Assembly (NCBI GenBank): GCA_002315595.1
Contig: DCHG01000067.1
Span: 5,844 to 69,843, forward strand
Length of the DNA: 64,000 bases
Reading direction: 5' to 3'
Source: Clostridiales bacterium UBA1758
GTDB lineage: Bacteria; Bacillota; Clostridia; Oscillospirales; UBA1758
This document shows positions 1 to 7,769 of the stretch, in pieces. The notes under the pieces were generated by a model. The model ran no database searches, was not told the origin of the DNA, and saw only the letters and a list, made by a program, of their open reading frames with translations. The translations under genes were made by a program, and so were the position numbers. Within the stretch, counting starts at the first letter, position 1; each line of letters opens with the position of its first letter.

Positions 1-483
1 GCGGCGGCAGAGGCAACCGGGCGCGACATTGCATACTTTTATGCGCTTGACGCCGAAGTTCCCGAAAATCGGACGATGACCATTTTACGCTCGCAGTATG
101 ATTCGAGCAAAACCCGTGCCGGTATCGACGGAATTATTTCCTGCCATCTGGATCGTAATGCGGCGGGCGTGCTTGACGACGGAAAGGTCAATTTGCCGTA
201 TGTTTATATCAAAAACGACTTGATTTCGTTGAAAACGCGGTTGGATGCGTTGAAAAGCGAACTTTTCGTCATTTTCAATCCCAATGTCAAAAGCAATGTC
301 GAGTTATTCGAGCAGTACGTTGATGACGGAAAAGTCGTGAAGACCGAAATTCGCGAAGCCGTTACGCAGATTACCGAACGGTCGTCGCAAGAAGACGATT
401 TTGAAGCCGATCGTCAGGCGCGCATTGACGAAATATCCCGACAAATCGATGAAATTCAATCGGAAATTCAAAAAATGTATTGA
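1..483 (+). CDS. Hypothetical protein, 3' part only (5' end outside window)
   Basis: The reading frame is open from base 1, so the gene begins upstream of the window and only its last 160 codons are visible. No family was recognised. The visible part is mixed alpha/beta (an IAYFYALDAEVPEN segment near the window edge) and ends in a strongly charged, probably coiled-coil helix over about the last 30 residues (DEISRQIDEIQSEIQKMY). An ATG at 76 is internal and has no convincing Shine-Dalgarno site. The gene ends against a bidirectional terminator shared with the convergent tRNA-Ser gene. Function is unknown. Confidence 0.75.
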   Translation, partial: AAAEATGRDIAYFYALDAEVPENRTMTILRSQYDSSKTRAGIDGIISCHLDRNAAGVLDDGKVNLPYVYIKNDLISLKTRLDALKSELFVIFNPNVKSNVELFEQYVDDGKVVKTEIREAVTQITERSSQEDDFEADRQARIDEISRQIDEIQSEIQKMY

Positions 484-549
484 ATTGAGCCGGAATATCG
501 AAACGGTTTGCGGCGCATTTCAGGGATTTAATCAAAAAAGATACAAATA

Positions 550-583
550 AAAACGGGATGATACAATGTATCATCCCGTTTTT
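550..583. terminator. Bidirectional terminator between the 5' gene and tRNA-Ser
   Basis: A perfect 15-bp inverted repeat (550-564 with 568-582, loop AAT) has an A-tract on the left and a T-tract on the right, so it can stop transcription from both convergent units. Confidence 0.85.
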
Positions 584-585
584 AC

Positions 586-674
586 TGGCGCAGCGGGTGG
601 GATTCGAACCCACGTGTGATTGCTCACAAACTGATTTCGAGTCAGCCCCGTTATGACCGCTTCGATACCGCTGC
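586..674 (-). tRNA. tRNA-Ser (anticodon CGA)
   Basis: The minus strand folds into a class II tRNA. The 7-bp acceptor stem is GCAGCGG paired with CCGCTGC, followed by discriminator G and an encoded CCA. The anticodon stem GCTGA/TCAGT holds loop CTCGAAA with anticodon CGA, which reads UCG. A variable-arm hairpin (GTGAGCAATCAC) is typical of tRNA-Ser, and the T-loop reads GGTTCGAATCC. A promoter lies just upstream at 713-741. Confidence 0.97.
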
Positions 675-712
675 ATATTCAATTTGCAAGGGTGAAAACC
701 CCAAGCATTGAT

Positions 713-741
713 ATTATACACGAAGTTTTGCCCGAAGTAAA
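713..741 (-). promoter_or_regulatory. SigA-type promoter of tRNA-Ser
   Basis: On the minus strand TTTACT (736-741) and TATAAT (713-718) are separated by 17 bp, about 40 bp upstream of the tRNA 5' end. Confidence 0.75.
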
Positions 742-771
742 GAAAAATTTTTGAAAAAGCCGGCAGGGGAC

Positions 772-800
772 TTGATTTTCTTAACAATTCGTGATAAAGT
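772..800 (+). promoter_or_regulatory. SigA-type promoter of the GNAT-nagB-SGNH operon
   Basis: TTGATT (772-777), a 17-bp spacer and TAAAGT (795-800) lie just upstream of the AGGAGG site of the first gene. Confidence 0.65.
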
Positions 801-831
801 CACATAAGAATCATTCATAGGAGGACTGCTC

Positions 832-1755
832 GTGACAAATTTAAAATTTACGGGCACCGTTCGTCGTATGATCCCAAAGGATTGGGAACGAATGGTGGCT
901 TTTTTCGCAGATCGCCATGAAGATCAGCGAAGCGATGTTTTTGAGTTTCTGGATGGGGCGCACTCCGAGCGGGACTATTGGATCGCCCTCGATGATAGCG
1001 AAAACTGCTCCGGCATCCTTGTTTTTGACAAAAAAGAAAGCAGGTTGCCTCGTATTAAATTGATTTCTGATGACTTTTCGGTGGTCACCTGCCTACTTGA
1101 AACCGCAATAAAACTGCTTCACGACCGCAAGGGTGCGGCAATTTTCATTGCGGCACGCCGTGATGATGTGAAAATGCAGGATACGATCAAGGCTTGCGGA
1201 TTTTCGGAACTCTTTGAAACGCATGAAAATCTGTTTTTCGCCTATATCGAACCTTGTGAACATCTGATTTTGCACGATCTGTATAAAAAGCACGACGATT
1301 ATGAGATTAGAAGGATCCTTCCCGAGGATCGTCCGCTGATTTATGACTTCTTTCGTGCTATGGGCGAAACAAGCACCGGTTTTTTCAACCGCAATCACGG
1401 CAACGAAAATGGCGTGTATGACTATTTGGATGGCAAATTGCCGGATCGCACCTATTGGATGGCGGTCAAAAAGGATAACGGCAAGGAAATCTGTCTCGGA
1501 ATTGTCTTTATTTGTATTAAATTCACGAAACTCCCGGGTTTCGGCATTGCCGTGCGCGACGGATACCACGGGATGCACATCGGAACGAATTTGATTGAGT
1601 TTGTCAAAGAGGTCTGCCGCGCAAATCACTGTGGCGGTATCATGCTCACCACGGCATTTACCAACGAAAAAGGGCAACGCCTTTACGAACATCGCGGCTT
1701 TCAAAGATCCGGAATACAGTGCGGCGAATGGTTTTACATTTGCCCACTGAAATAA
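832..1755 (+). CDS. GNAT-family N-acetyltransferase with two GNAT halves
   Basis: A 307-residue cytosolic protein with a GTG start, chosen because AGGAGG lies 7 bases upstream. It has two GNAT-like halves. Both begin with a similar motif (VRRMIPKDWERMVAFFADRH; IRRILPEDRPLIYDFF) and both carry a DYLDG/EFLDG...RxYWxA segment, which points to an internal duplication. The C-terminal half retains the acetyl-CoA pyrophosphate loop (GYHGMHIG) and a late RLYEHRGF helix. The N-terminal half lacks a clear loop and may be non-catalytic. It is first in an operon with a NagB-like protein and an SGNH hydrolase, so an amino-sugar or other small-molecule acceptor is plausible, but the substrate is unknown. 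Confidence 0.85.
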   Translation: MTNLKFTGTVRRMIPKDWERMVAFFADRHEDQRSDVFEFLDGAHSERDYWIALDDSENCSGILVFDKKESRLPRIKLISDDFSVVTCLLETAIKLLHDRKGAAIFIAARRDDVKMQDTIKACGFSELFETHENLFFAYIEPCEHLILHDLYKKHDDYEIRRILPEDRPLIYDFFRAMGETSTGFFNRNHGNENGVYDYLDGKLPDRTYWMAVKKDNGKEICLGIVFICIKFTKLPGFGIAVRDGYHGMHIGTNLIEFVKEVCRANHCGGIMLTTAFTNEKGQRLYEHRGFQRSGIQCGEWFYICPLK

Positions 1756-1766
1756 ATGGAGGGTTT

Positions 1767-2495
1767 ATGAATCAGGTCATTAGCAAAAACGCAGAAGAAC
1801 TCGGCAAGGCCGCTGCCCAAAAGACCGCTGAACTTCTTAACGAAGCCATTGCAAAGCAAGGATATGCCCGTTTGATCCTTTCAACCGGCGCTTCCCAGTT
1901 TACGACGCTTTCCGAACTTGTTAAACTTCCCGTAGACTGGTCGAAGGTCGATATGTTCCACCTCGATGAGTATGTCGGTATGGACGAAAGCCATCCGGCG
2001 AGTTTTGTCCGTTATCTGAAAGAACGCTTTGTATGCAAGATCCCGCTTCGTGCGGCGCATTTTGTCGACACCACCAAGCCCCTCGACGAAATGATTCCGG
2101 CGTTGACCGCCGAACTTCGCGAGAAGCCGATCGATGTCGGCCTGATCGGTATCGGCGAAAACGGTCATATCGCGTTCAATGATCCTCCGGCAGATTTTGA
2201 CGATCCGAATGCCTATAAAGTTGTCACACTTGATGCCAAGTGCCGTAATCAGCAACTCGGCGAAGGTTGGTTCCCGACGATCGACGATGTTCCGACGCAC
2301 GCTGTTTCCATGACCGTCGGTGAGATCATGAAATGCCGTCATATCATTTCCGCCGTTCCGTATGCCGTTAAGGCGCAAGCCGTCCACGACACATTGACGC
2401 AAGAGGTCAACAACATGGTTCCGGCGACGATTATGAAAACCCACGCCGATTGGAATCTTTTCATTGACGAAGATTCCGCGTCCATGCTGAAATGA
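1767..2495 (+). CDS. nagB: Glucosamine-6-phosphate deaminase-like protein (NagB family)
   Basis: A 242-residue member of the NagB/6-phosphogluconolactonase fold. The start is the ATG at 1767, preceded by GGAGGG. Family motifs are present: STGASQF near residue 39, FHLDEYVGM (64-72, aligning with the catalytic Asp72 region of E. coli NagB), GIGENGHIAFNDPP (128-141) and a C-terminal MTVGEIM segment. The active-site His is kept (His134), but E. coli Asp141 and Glu148 appear as Glu131 and Asp139. It could therefore be a variant deaminase or a relative acting on another sugar phosphate. The neighbouring acetyltransferase and SGNH hydrolase suit amino-sugar metabolism. Its stop codon overlaps the next start. 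Confidence 0.85.
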   Translation: MNQVISKNAEELGKAAAQKTAELLNEAIAKQGYARLILSTGASQFTTLSELVKLPVDWSKVDMFHLDEYVGMDESHPASFVRYLKERFVCKIPLRAAHFVDTTKPLDEMIPALTAELREKPIDVGLIGIGENGHIAFNDPPADFDDPNAYKVVTLDAKCRNQQLGEGWFPTIDDVPTHAVSMTVGEIMKCRHIISAVPYAVKAQAVHDTLTQEVNNMVPATIMKTHADWNLFIDEDSASMLK

Positions 2496-3235
2496 TGAGT
2501 CGTTTTTTAGATGCGCTTTCGGCGAAGAATGCGGATGCGTTCAATGCACGTCCGGTGACGCTGGCCTTTTTGGGCGACAGTGTGACCAACGGTTGTTTTG
2601 AGGTCTTTCAGACGTTGAACGAGGCGGGAGAAGAAGGGTTGAATACCTTCTTTGAGCCGAAGAACTCATACGCCGAAGATTTACACAAAATTCTGCATAC
2701 ATTTTACCCATGCGCCCAGATCAACCTTGTTAACGCGGGCATTTCGGGCGACAATGCACCGAACGGTCTTGCACGTCTGTCACGCGACATTCTGCCGAGC
2801 AAGCCGGATTTGACGGTGGTCTGCTATGGACTGAATGATTCCGGTGCAGGCGATGACGGCATTGCCGCGTACAAAGAGGCATTGATCGGGATCGCAAAAA
2901 CCTTGCGCGACAATGGAAGCGAGGTCATCATCATGACGCCGCAACCGACCTGCACCAAAGTGCATGAACGACTGTTGGTTACGCGCTTCCGTGAACTTGC
3001 AAAGGAAATGAGCGACCGCTTTGAAAGCGGGTGCTTTGACCGATATATGCAGGCGGCGCGGGACGCGGCTCGGCAGAGCGATGTTGCACTCTGTGATTGC
3101 TATGCAAAATGGATGAAACTCCGCAACAACGGCGTCGATACGACGGGATTGCTTGCCAATCTTCTCAACCATCCTACGCGTGAAATGCACTGGTTGTTTG
3201 CCGTATCCCTTGCCGAAACGATATTCAATATGTAA
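2492..3235 (+). CDS. SGNH/GDSL-type hydrolase
   Basis: A 247-residue protein without a signal peptide, probably a cytosolic esterase or deacetylase. The first ATG overlaps the nagB stop (ATGA); a second ATG follows at 2495. Block I is LAFLGDSVTNG with the nucleophile Ser30, block II is NAGISGDNA, and block III is YGLNDSG with its Asn. The C-terminal block gives NHPTREMHWLFA, so the catalytic His is present, but the Asp expected three residues before it is Leu. This NHPTREMH version may use another acidic residue. Translational coupling to a NagB-like enzyme suggests removal of acyl groups from an amino sugar. The operon ends at the terminator that follows. Confidence 0.82.
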   Translation: MMSRFLDALSAKNADAFNARPVTLAFLGDSVTNGCFEVFQTLNEAGEEGLNTFFEPKNSYAEDLHKILHTFYPCAQINLVNAGISGDNAPNGLARLSRDILPSKPDLTVVCYGLNDSGAGDDGIAAYKEALIGIAKTLRDNGSEVIIMTPQPTCTKVHERLLVTRFRELAKEMSDRFESGCFDRYMQAARDAARQSDVALCDCYAKWMKLRNNGVDTTGLLANLLNHPTREMHWLFAVSLAETIFNM

Positions 3236-3237
3236 TT

Positions 3238-3272
3238 AACGAGGCTTGACCGACGGTCAAGCCTCGTTTTAT
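3238..3272 (+). terminator. Terminator of the GNAT-nagB-SGNH operon
   Basis: A GAGGCTTGACC/GGTCAAGCCTC stem with a 3-base loop, extended by AAC/GTT, is followed by TTTTA. It faces the convergent EamA gene. Confidence 0.88.
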
Positions 3273-3293
3273 CTGCGGACATTATGTACGAAC

Positions 3294-4202
3294 TTATTCT
3301 GCCAGTCCTTCCGCGATACCGAGCAGTGCGATTCCTGCCATGACGATGACAACGATGAAGTACTGTAATTTTGTGAGTTTTTCTTTCAAAAAAATCCGCG
3401 ACAGTATGACGGAAAGAATACTGTACGATGCGATGACGGGTGCGGCAACGACCGCCTTGCCGGACATTGCAAAGACATAGAAAAACTGTCCTGCGGTTTC
3501 AAAAATCGCCGCACAGAGCCGCGTACGCTCTTTCGGCAGACGAACGCGTTCACGCTTGATGCCGTAAACATAGACCGCAAGCACCACGGCGCACAGAAAG
3601 AACATAAATTCGTAGGCGAGCAGTGCATCGGATTCGCTCATCAGTTCCAACTCGTCGAGATAGATGGCGTCCGCAAAGGTACCGAGTCCGTCGATCAGAC
3701 AATAGAGCAGGGGAAAAATGATCGCAATGGCACTGACGGTATATTTTTTGTCAACGGATTGTGGAGTAAGTTCCGCATTGGAGAGTCTTTTTTCGACCAG
3801 AGCGAGGGCAAATACGCCGACGCAGATGATGCCGATGCCCAAAAGTTCCACACCCGACGGACGATAGGAGAGAAAGATCATACAGAGAATGGCGGAAACC
3901 GCACCGGAGGAATTCTGCACCGGGGAGGAAACGGAGAGTTCGATATATCTCAATCCGAAATAGCCGATGGTCATCGAAAGGATATACATCGTCGAAACGG
4001 GAAGATAACGGACAAGGTCGATCGGGTGAAAGCCGCAGCCGGTGATGAAAAGGTACGCGGTGGCGTGAACGCCCATAACGACGCCGACGGCGATTGTTGT
4101 TTTCAGATGGCTGTATGTTTCATCGGAGTCGGAGCCTCGCTTATAAAACAGATCGGCGACGCCCCATGCGAGGAAGGTGATAATTGCGCAAAAAAACCAC
4201 AT
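3294..4202 (-). CDS. EamA/DMT-superfamily transporter
   Basis: A 302-residue integral membrane protein with about ten predicted helices in two EamA halves, the usual layout of the drug/metabolite transporter superfamily. It starts directly in a membrane segment (MWFFCAIITFLAWGVADLFY) and ends with a conserved-looking SYSILSVILSRIFLKEKLT stretch. Substrate cannot be predicted. It begins 15 bases after the 173-residue membrane-anchored protein and 0.5 kb after gpr on the same strand, so the three genes probably form one unit read from the forespore-type promoter at 5648-5676. Confidence 0.88.
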   Translation of the reverse strand: MWFFCAIITFLAWGVADLFYKRGSDSDETYSHLKTTIAVGVVMGVHATAYLFITGCGFHPIDLVRYLPVSTMYILSMTIGYFGLRYIELSVSSPVQNSSGAVSAILCMIFLSYRPSGVELLGIGIICVGVFALALVEKRLSNAELTPQSVDKKYTVSAIAIIFPLLYCLIDGLGTFADAIYLDELELMSESDALLAYEFMFFLCAVVLAVYVYGIKRERVRLPKERTRLCAAIFETAGQFFYVFAMSGKAVVAAPVIASYSILSVILSRIFLKEKLTKLQYFIVVIVMAGIALLGIAEGLAE

Positions 4203-4217
4203 AAAGAGCCTTTCAAA

Positions 4218-4739
4218 TTATTTATCGGTGAGGTTGAGTACGAGTTCGGCGGAGTCGCTGAGATCCTTGATTTCGATTGCGACGATCCAGACGGAGATTT
4301 GATCCGCATCCTTATTCGCATCGGAGCCGGTGCGGATGAGGTCGATCTGAACGGCACCATCGTGATCGTAGATGGAATCGACCTCGAATTTCGCCGTTTT
4401 CACATCTTCAAAGGCGAGAAAAATCAGGGATTTTTTGGTGAAGAATGCGGAATCCCATCCGTCGTAGCCGGAGATCGCCGCCGTGTCGAAGACATCTCTG
4501 TTGGACTCTATGTAATCGAGTAGACCGTTAGAAGAGTAGACATTTGCAATTCCGGGGAGTTCGCCGTCGCCGGTTCTTGCCACGCTGACGGACATTGCGG
4601 AATAGACATACTTGTCCTCGACAACATCCGGCGCGGGACCGGCGACTTTTTCGGCGACCTTGCCGCCGATCAGGGTGATTGCCAACGCGATGATGACAAT
4701 TGCCACACCCTGAATGATGTGAGAATTTTTCAGTTTCAT
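4218..4739 (-). CDS. Membrane-anchored protein of unknown function in the gpr operon
   Basis: A 173-residue protein with one N-terminal membrane helix (about residues 8-27) and an extracytoplasmic domain of about 140 residues. The domain holds YDGWDSAFFTKKSLIFLAFE followed by two beta-rich segments ending in WIVAIEIKDL. This loosely recalls small secreted beta-domains that follow a 'Y-D-x-x-F-F' motif (PrcB-like), but the match is too weak to name. It lies 23 bases after gpr, where Bacillus carries spoIIP, yet it is much shorter than SpoIIP and shows no amidase motif. A role in the developing spore is inferred from position only. Confidence 0.7.
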   Translation of the reverse strand: MKLKNSHIIQGVAIVIIALAITLIGGKVAEKVAGPAPDVVEDKYVYSAMSVSVARTGDGELPGIANVYSSNGLLDYIESNRDVFDTAAISGYDGWDSAFFTKKSLIFLAFEDVKTAKFEVDSIYDHDGAVQIDLIRTGSDANKDADQISVWIVAIEIKDLSDSAELVLNLTDK

Positions 4740-4762
4740 GGAAAACCGCCTTTCGTGAGTGG

Positions 4763-5605
4763 TTATGCGAGAAATGAATCCATATCCGCGGATGAAATAC
4801 CGCGGTGAAGGGCATAATTGATCCCCCGACCGAGTGAGCGAGCCGCGGTGGAAACCAGCGTATCAACATCCTTCGGCGTGACGATGAGAGGGGATTTATC
4901 CGTATCGGAAAGATCGACCACCGTCGGTAGTCCGAGAGCGATCACGGGAATTCCGAGTTCGGCGGAATTCAACGCATTGCGTGCGTTACCGACGCCGGAG
5001 CCGGGGGAGATACCCGCGTCCGTGATCTGTATGCTTCGCCCTAAACGGGTGGCGGAACGCGCACAAAGGGCGTCCACGGCGATGACTGCGGCAGGGGAAA
5101 CAATATCGCAAAGTCCCTTGATGAGTTCCGCGCTTTCCACACCCGTTGTACCAAGAACACCGGGTGCGATGGCGGAAACCGGGCGCATCCCGCCGAAGTG
5201 TTCGGGATCGCGTGCGATGAGATGACGCGTGACCATGACGCTTTCCAATGTGACGGGGCCGACGGAATCCGCCGTAATACGGCGATTTCCGAGTCCACAG
5301 ACGAGGATCGTGCCGTCTTTCGGAAGCAACCGTAAAAGCAATTCACCGATCGCCCGTGAAACGGAGTCGATTTCTTCGTCATCCCACAAAAAACTCCCAT
5401 CGAGTTCAAGTGTCGCATAATTTCCGATCGGCTTGCTGAGTGCTTTTGCGCCTTCGTCGTCCAAGACCTCGACAAAATTGACGCGACAATCAAAGATCGT
5501 TTCCTCTTTTGCACGTACGCCTTGCAAAAAAGTTGCGGTTTTCGGGTTTTCGGCGTGAAACGCCTGCTGTGCTTCCAGCACCAAATCGGTCCGAACAGAT
5601 ACCAT
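4763..5605 (-). CDS. gpr: Spore germination protease GPR
   Basis: A 280-residue cytosolic aspartic-type endopeptidase that degrades small acid-soluble spore proteins on germination. The start is the ATG at 5605 with GGAGG eight bases upstream; it gives the usual N-terminus MVSVRTDLVLEA. Recognisable family segments are VCGLGNRRITADSVGP, AIAPGVLGTTGVES, IAVDALCARS, ITDAGISPGSGVGN and VIALGLPTVVD. It implies an endospore-forming host. A GTATA-N17-GATACTA element upstream resembles a SigG/SigF promoter. Two unrelated small genes follow closely on the same strand. Confidence 0.96.
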   Translation of the reverse strand: MVSVRTDLVLEAQQAFHAENPKTATFLQGVRAKEETIFDCRVNFVEVLDDEGAKALSKPIGNYATLELDGSFLWDDEEIDSVSRAIGELLLRLLPKDGTILVCGLGNRRITADSVGPVTLESVMVTRHLIARDPEHFGGMRPVSAIAPGVLGTTGVESAELIKGLCDIVSPAAVIAVDALCARSATRLGRSIQITDAGISPGSGVGNARNALNSAELGIPVIALGLPTVVDLSDTDKSPLIVTPKDVDTLVSTAARSLGRGINYALHRGISSADMDSFLA

Positions 5606-5647
5606 TATACATCCTCCGCGGCATAAAATCCACAATTATTCTTCAAA

Positions 5648-5676
5648 TAGTATCCGCAACATGGAACTATATATAC
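5648..5676 (-). promoter_or_regulatory. Forespore (SigG/SigF-like) promoter of gpr
   Basis: On the minus strand GTATA (5672-5676) matches the GNATR -35 element of SigG. Seventeen bases later GATACTA (5648-5654) resembles the -10 CANNNTA except for the first base. It is 43 bp upstream of the gpr start. In Bacillus, gpr is transcribed by SigF and SigG. Confidence 0.55.
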
Positions 5677-5713
5677 AAAAAAAGAAATTATGTAAATTTT
5701 TTTGCGATTTTGC

Positions 5714-5742
5714 TTGATTTTTGCGTACAAGGATGATAAAAT
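5714..5742 (+). promoter_or_regulatory. SigA-type promoter of rpsT
   Basis: TTGATT (5714-5719) and TAAAAT (5737-5742) are separated by 17 bp, placing the transcript start about 30 bp before the rpsT start codon. Confidence 0.78.
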
Positions 5743-5776
5743 AATTAAGCGACTAAAAAGTAAGGAGGTGGACAAT

Positions 5777-6043
5777 TTGCCGAATATTAAGTCTGCCAAG
5801 AAGCGTGCCAGCCTTTCCGCTATTTTCAATTCCAGAAATACAGTCATCAAGAGCGAAATGAGAACCTCTATTCGTAGATTCAATGACGCTGTTGAAAATT
5901 CCGAGGCTGACAAGGTCGAAGCTTACAAGACTGCTGTGAGCAAGATAGATGTTGCCGTCAAGAAAGGCGTTATTCATAAAAATACCGCTGCTCACAAAAA
6001 GAGCGCGATGACTCTCAAGCTCAACGCTTCTGAGGCGAAGTAA
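5777..6043 (+). CDS. rpsT: 30S ribosomal protein S20
   Basis: An 88-residue, highly basic helical protein of the small ribosomal subunit, where it binds 16S rRNA. The N-terminus is the family hallmark PNIKSAKKR, and the C-terminal half carries KKGVIHKNTAAHKKSAMT. The start codon must be TTG at 5777: AAGGAGGTG lies 7 bases upstream and no ATG fits. E. coli rpsT also starts with UUG and uses it in translational autoregulation, so the weak start may be functional here. The gene is monocistronic with its own promoter and terminator and is divergent from gpr. Confidence 0.97.
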   Translation: MPNIKSAKKRASLSAIFNSRNTVIKSEMRTSIRRFNDAVENSEADKVEAYKTAVSKIDVAVKKGVIHKNTAAHKKSAMTLKLNASEAK

Positions 6044-6058
6044 AGCTGATTGGCATGC

Positions 6059-6092
6059 AAGACCGCACGAGTGATCGTGCGGTCTTCTTTTT
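6059..6092 (+). terminator. rpsT terminator
   Basis: AAGACCGCACGA/TCGTGCGGTCTT with a GTGA loop is followed by CTTTTT. Confidence 0.9.
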
Positions 6093-6098
6093 ATAAAA

Positions 6099-6200
6099 CA
6101 AAAGGAAGAGATGACAGACATCTCTTCCTTTTGCATGATGGGGGGAATTGGGTATGGATGAAAATGAGAGGAACTTCACTTCACTTATAGTATATCGGAC
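6099..6200 (-). ncRNA. Possible small RNA with C-rich segment, ending in a strong hairpin
   Basis: This stretch between rpsT and the M20 gene has no credible reading frame. On the minus strand a TATACT box (6189-6194, poor -35) is followed by unstructured sequence with two pyrimidine-rich segments (TTCCTCTC and TTCCCCCCATC) and then a perfect 14-bp hairpin (6100-6113 with 6119-6132) and TTTTGTTTT. A C-rich single-stranded seed before a terminator hairpin is typical of Gram-positive sRNAs that pair with Shine-Dalgarno sites. The alternative is that the hairpin is simply a second rpsT terminator. Confidence 0.33.
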
Positions 6201-6258
6201 AATTATGAACGAAAAAATGAAAAAATAAAAACAAATTGATAATATTTTGTGAATAAAA

Positions 6259-6291
6259 AAGGAGCCTTTCGCATAACGCGAAAGGCTCCTT
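6259..6291 (-). terminator. Terminator of the amino-acid ABC/M20 operon
   Basis: The minus strand forms AAGGAGCCTTTCGC/GCGAAAGGCTCCTT with a 5-base loop followed by TTTT, immediately after the M20 stop codon. Confidence 0.9.
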
Positions 6292-6297
6292 ACAAAA

Positions 6298-7752
6298 TCA
6301 GTCTTCGATGACATAGGGGGCAACGCCGTCGGGGATCGGACAGACATAGCCGCCGTCGGCGGTGCGTTCGGCAAATTCCGCCTTTGCCGCGGAAAGTTTT
6401 TCAGGATTGGTCAAAACATCAATGACTGCACCGCAGATTGCTTTTGCGGCGAAGATCAGCCCTTTATCGCCGATCGTTGTCGCACCGCAGGAGACATTTT
6501 GCCACGAATGTCCGGGCGATCCGGACGGGAAGGTGGCGGTCGTCAACTGCGCCGTTGGCGTCAGCCAACTAACATCGCCGACATCGGTCGAACCGGGAGT
6601 AAATTCGTTGCCCGAACGGAAAGGAATGATAAAATCATTGATTGCACGCTTGCCGTTGTCGCTGAGTTTTTTGACTTCGGCGGCGATCGAGGTATCGAAA
6701 CGGCAGGCGTTGCCCGGAAGTTCCGTTGCACCCGGGAAGGTTGCTTTCAGTTCCGCGGCGTATTTTTGTTCGTCCGCCGTATATTCGGGCATCGGAAGTA
6801 CGGACAGACTGTCGAATAAGATCTTTTCAAGCGCAGTGTTCGGCACGGTATTTGCCGTTCCGTCGACGAAGATCCGTTCGTAGGTCGTTTCGGTCATCTT
6901 TGCCGCACCTTCGGCAAGCAGGTCGACACGACGCTGAAGTTCCAGTGTGTCTGCGACCTTGCAGGAACGCACCATGTAAAGCACGGATGCGTGCGGCTGA
7001 ACGACATTCGGCGAAACGCCGCCGCCATCGATCATCGCATAGTGGATGCGGCAATCGGTCGCCATATGCTCGCGCAAATACTGCGCACCGATGTTCATCA
7101 GTTCGATTGCGTCAAGCGCGGAACGCCCCTGTTCTGGGTTTCCCGCTGCATGAGAAGCGACGCCCTTGAATTTGTATAAAACCTGCGTGCAGGAGTTACA
7201 GGTGCCGGTCGTGATTTCGTTGGTGTCGCCCGGATGCCAGGAAAATGCGGCATCGAGTTTTTTCCACACGCCGTCGCGCGCCATGTACGCCTTTGATGCG
7301 CCACCTTCTTCACCGGGGCACCCGTAGAAAATCACTGTACCCGGTGTACCGGTTTCTTCTAAAAAGTGTTTGACACCGCATGCGGCGGCAAACGATCCCG
7401 CGCCGAGCATATTATGTCCGCAACCATGTCCGGAGCCGTTTTTGACCAGTTCTTTGCGTTCGAGTTCGCCCGCCTTTTGCGAAAGACCGGAAAGTGCGTC
7501 GAATTCACCCAAAATTCCGATGACGGGGCCGCCTTCGCCGGACTTGAAGGTGCCGGAAAACGCAGTCGGAATATCGCAAAGATTGGATTCGACGACGAAA
7601 CCTTCCTCGGAGAGTAGTTTTTGATAAAGTTCGGCGGAGCCAAATTCTTTCAGTGAAAGTTCGGCAAGTTCCCAGATCTTATGAGAAAGATCAGTGTACT
7701 TTTTTGAATTAAAATCAATGTAATCGCAGGCATTTTTGAAGTAATCGGTCAT
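6298..7752 (-). CDS. M20-family amidohydrolase (AbgB-like)
   Basis: A 484-residue cytosolic zinc-dependent amidohydrolase of the M20/AbgB type, which cleaves amide bonds of N-acylated amino acids or dipeptides. Metal-binding motifs are visible: GHGCGHNMLG near residue 110, a PGEEGG motif with the catalytic Glu, an SWHPGD segment, and C-terminal TPGSTDVGDVSW and PGHSWQ. The insert between them is the dimerisation domain. It is the last gene of an operon, 17 bases after the ABC ATPase, so it probably processes what the transporter imports. Substrate is not known. Confidence 0.9.
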   Translation of the reverse strand: MTDYFKNACDYIDFNSKKYTDLSHKIWELAELSLKEFGSAELYQKLLSEEGFVVESNLCDIPTAFSGTFKSGEGGPVIGILGEFDALSGLSQKAGELERKELVKNGSGHGCGHNMLGAGSFAAACGVKHFLEETGTPGTVIFYGCPGEEGGASKAYMARDGVWKKLDAAFSWHPGDTNEITTGTCNSCTQVLYKFKGVASHAAGNPEQGRSALDAIELMNIGAQYLREHMATDCRIHYAMIDGGGVSPNVVQPHASVLYMVRSCKVADTLELQRRVDLLAEGAAKMTETTYERIFVDGTANTVPNTALEKILFDSLSVLPMPEYTADEQKYAAELKATFPGATELPGNACRFDTSIAAEVKKLSDNGKRAINDFIIPFRSGNEFTPGSTDVGDVSWLTPTAQLTTATFPSGSPGHSWQNVSCGATTIGDKGLIFAAKAICGAVIDVLTNPEKLSAAKAEFAERTADGGYVCPIPDGVAPYVIED

Positions 7753-7769
7753 AAAATCCTCGATTCTAA

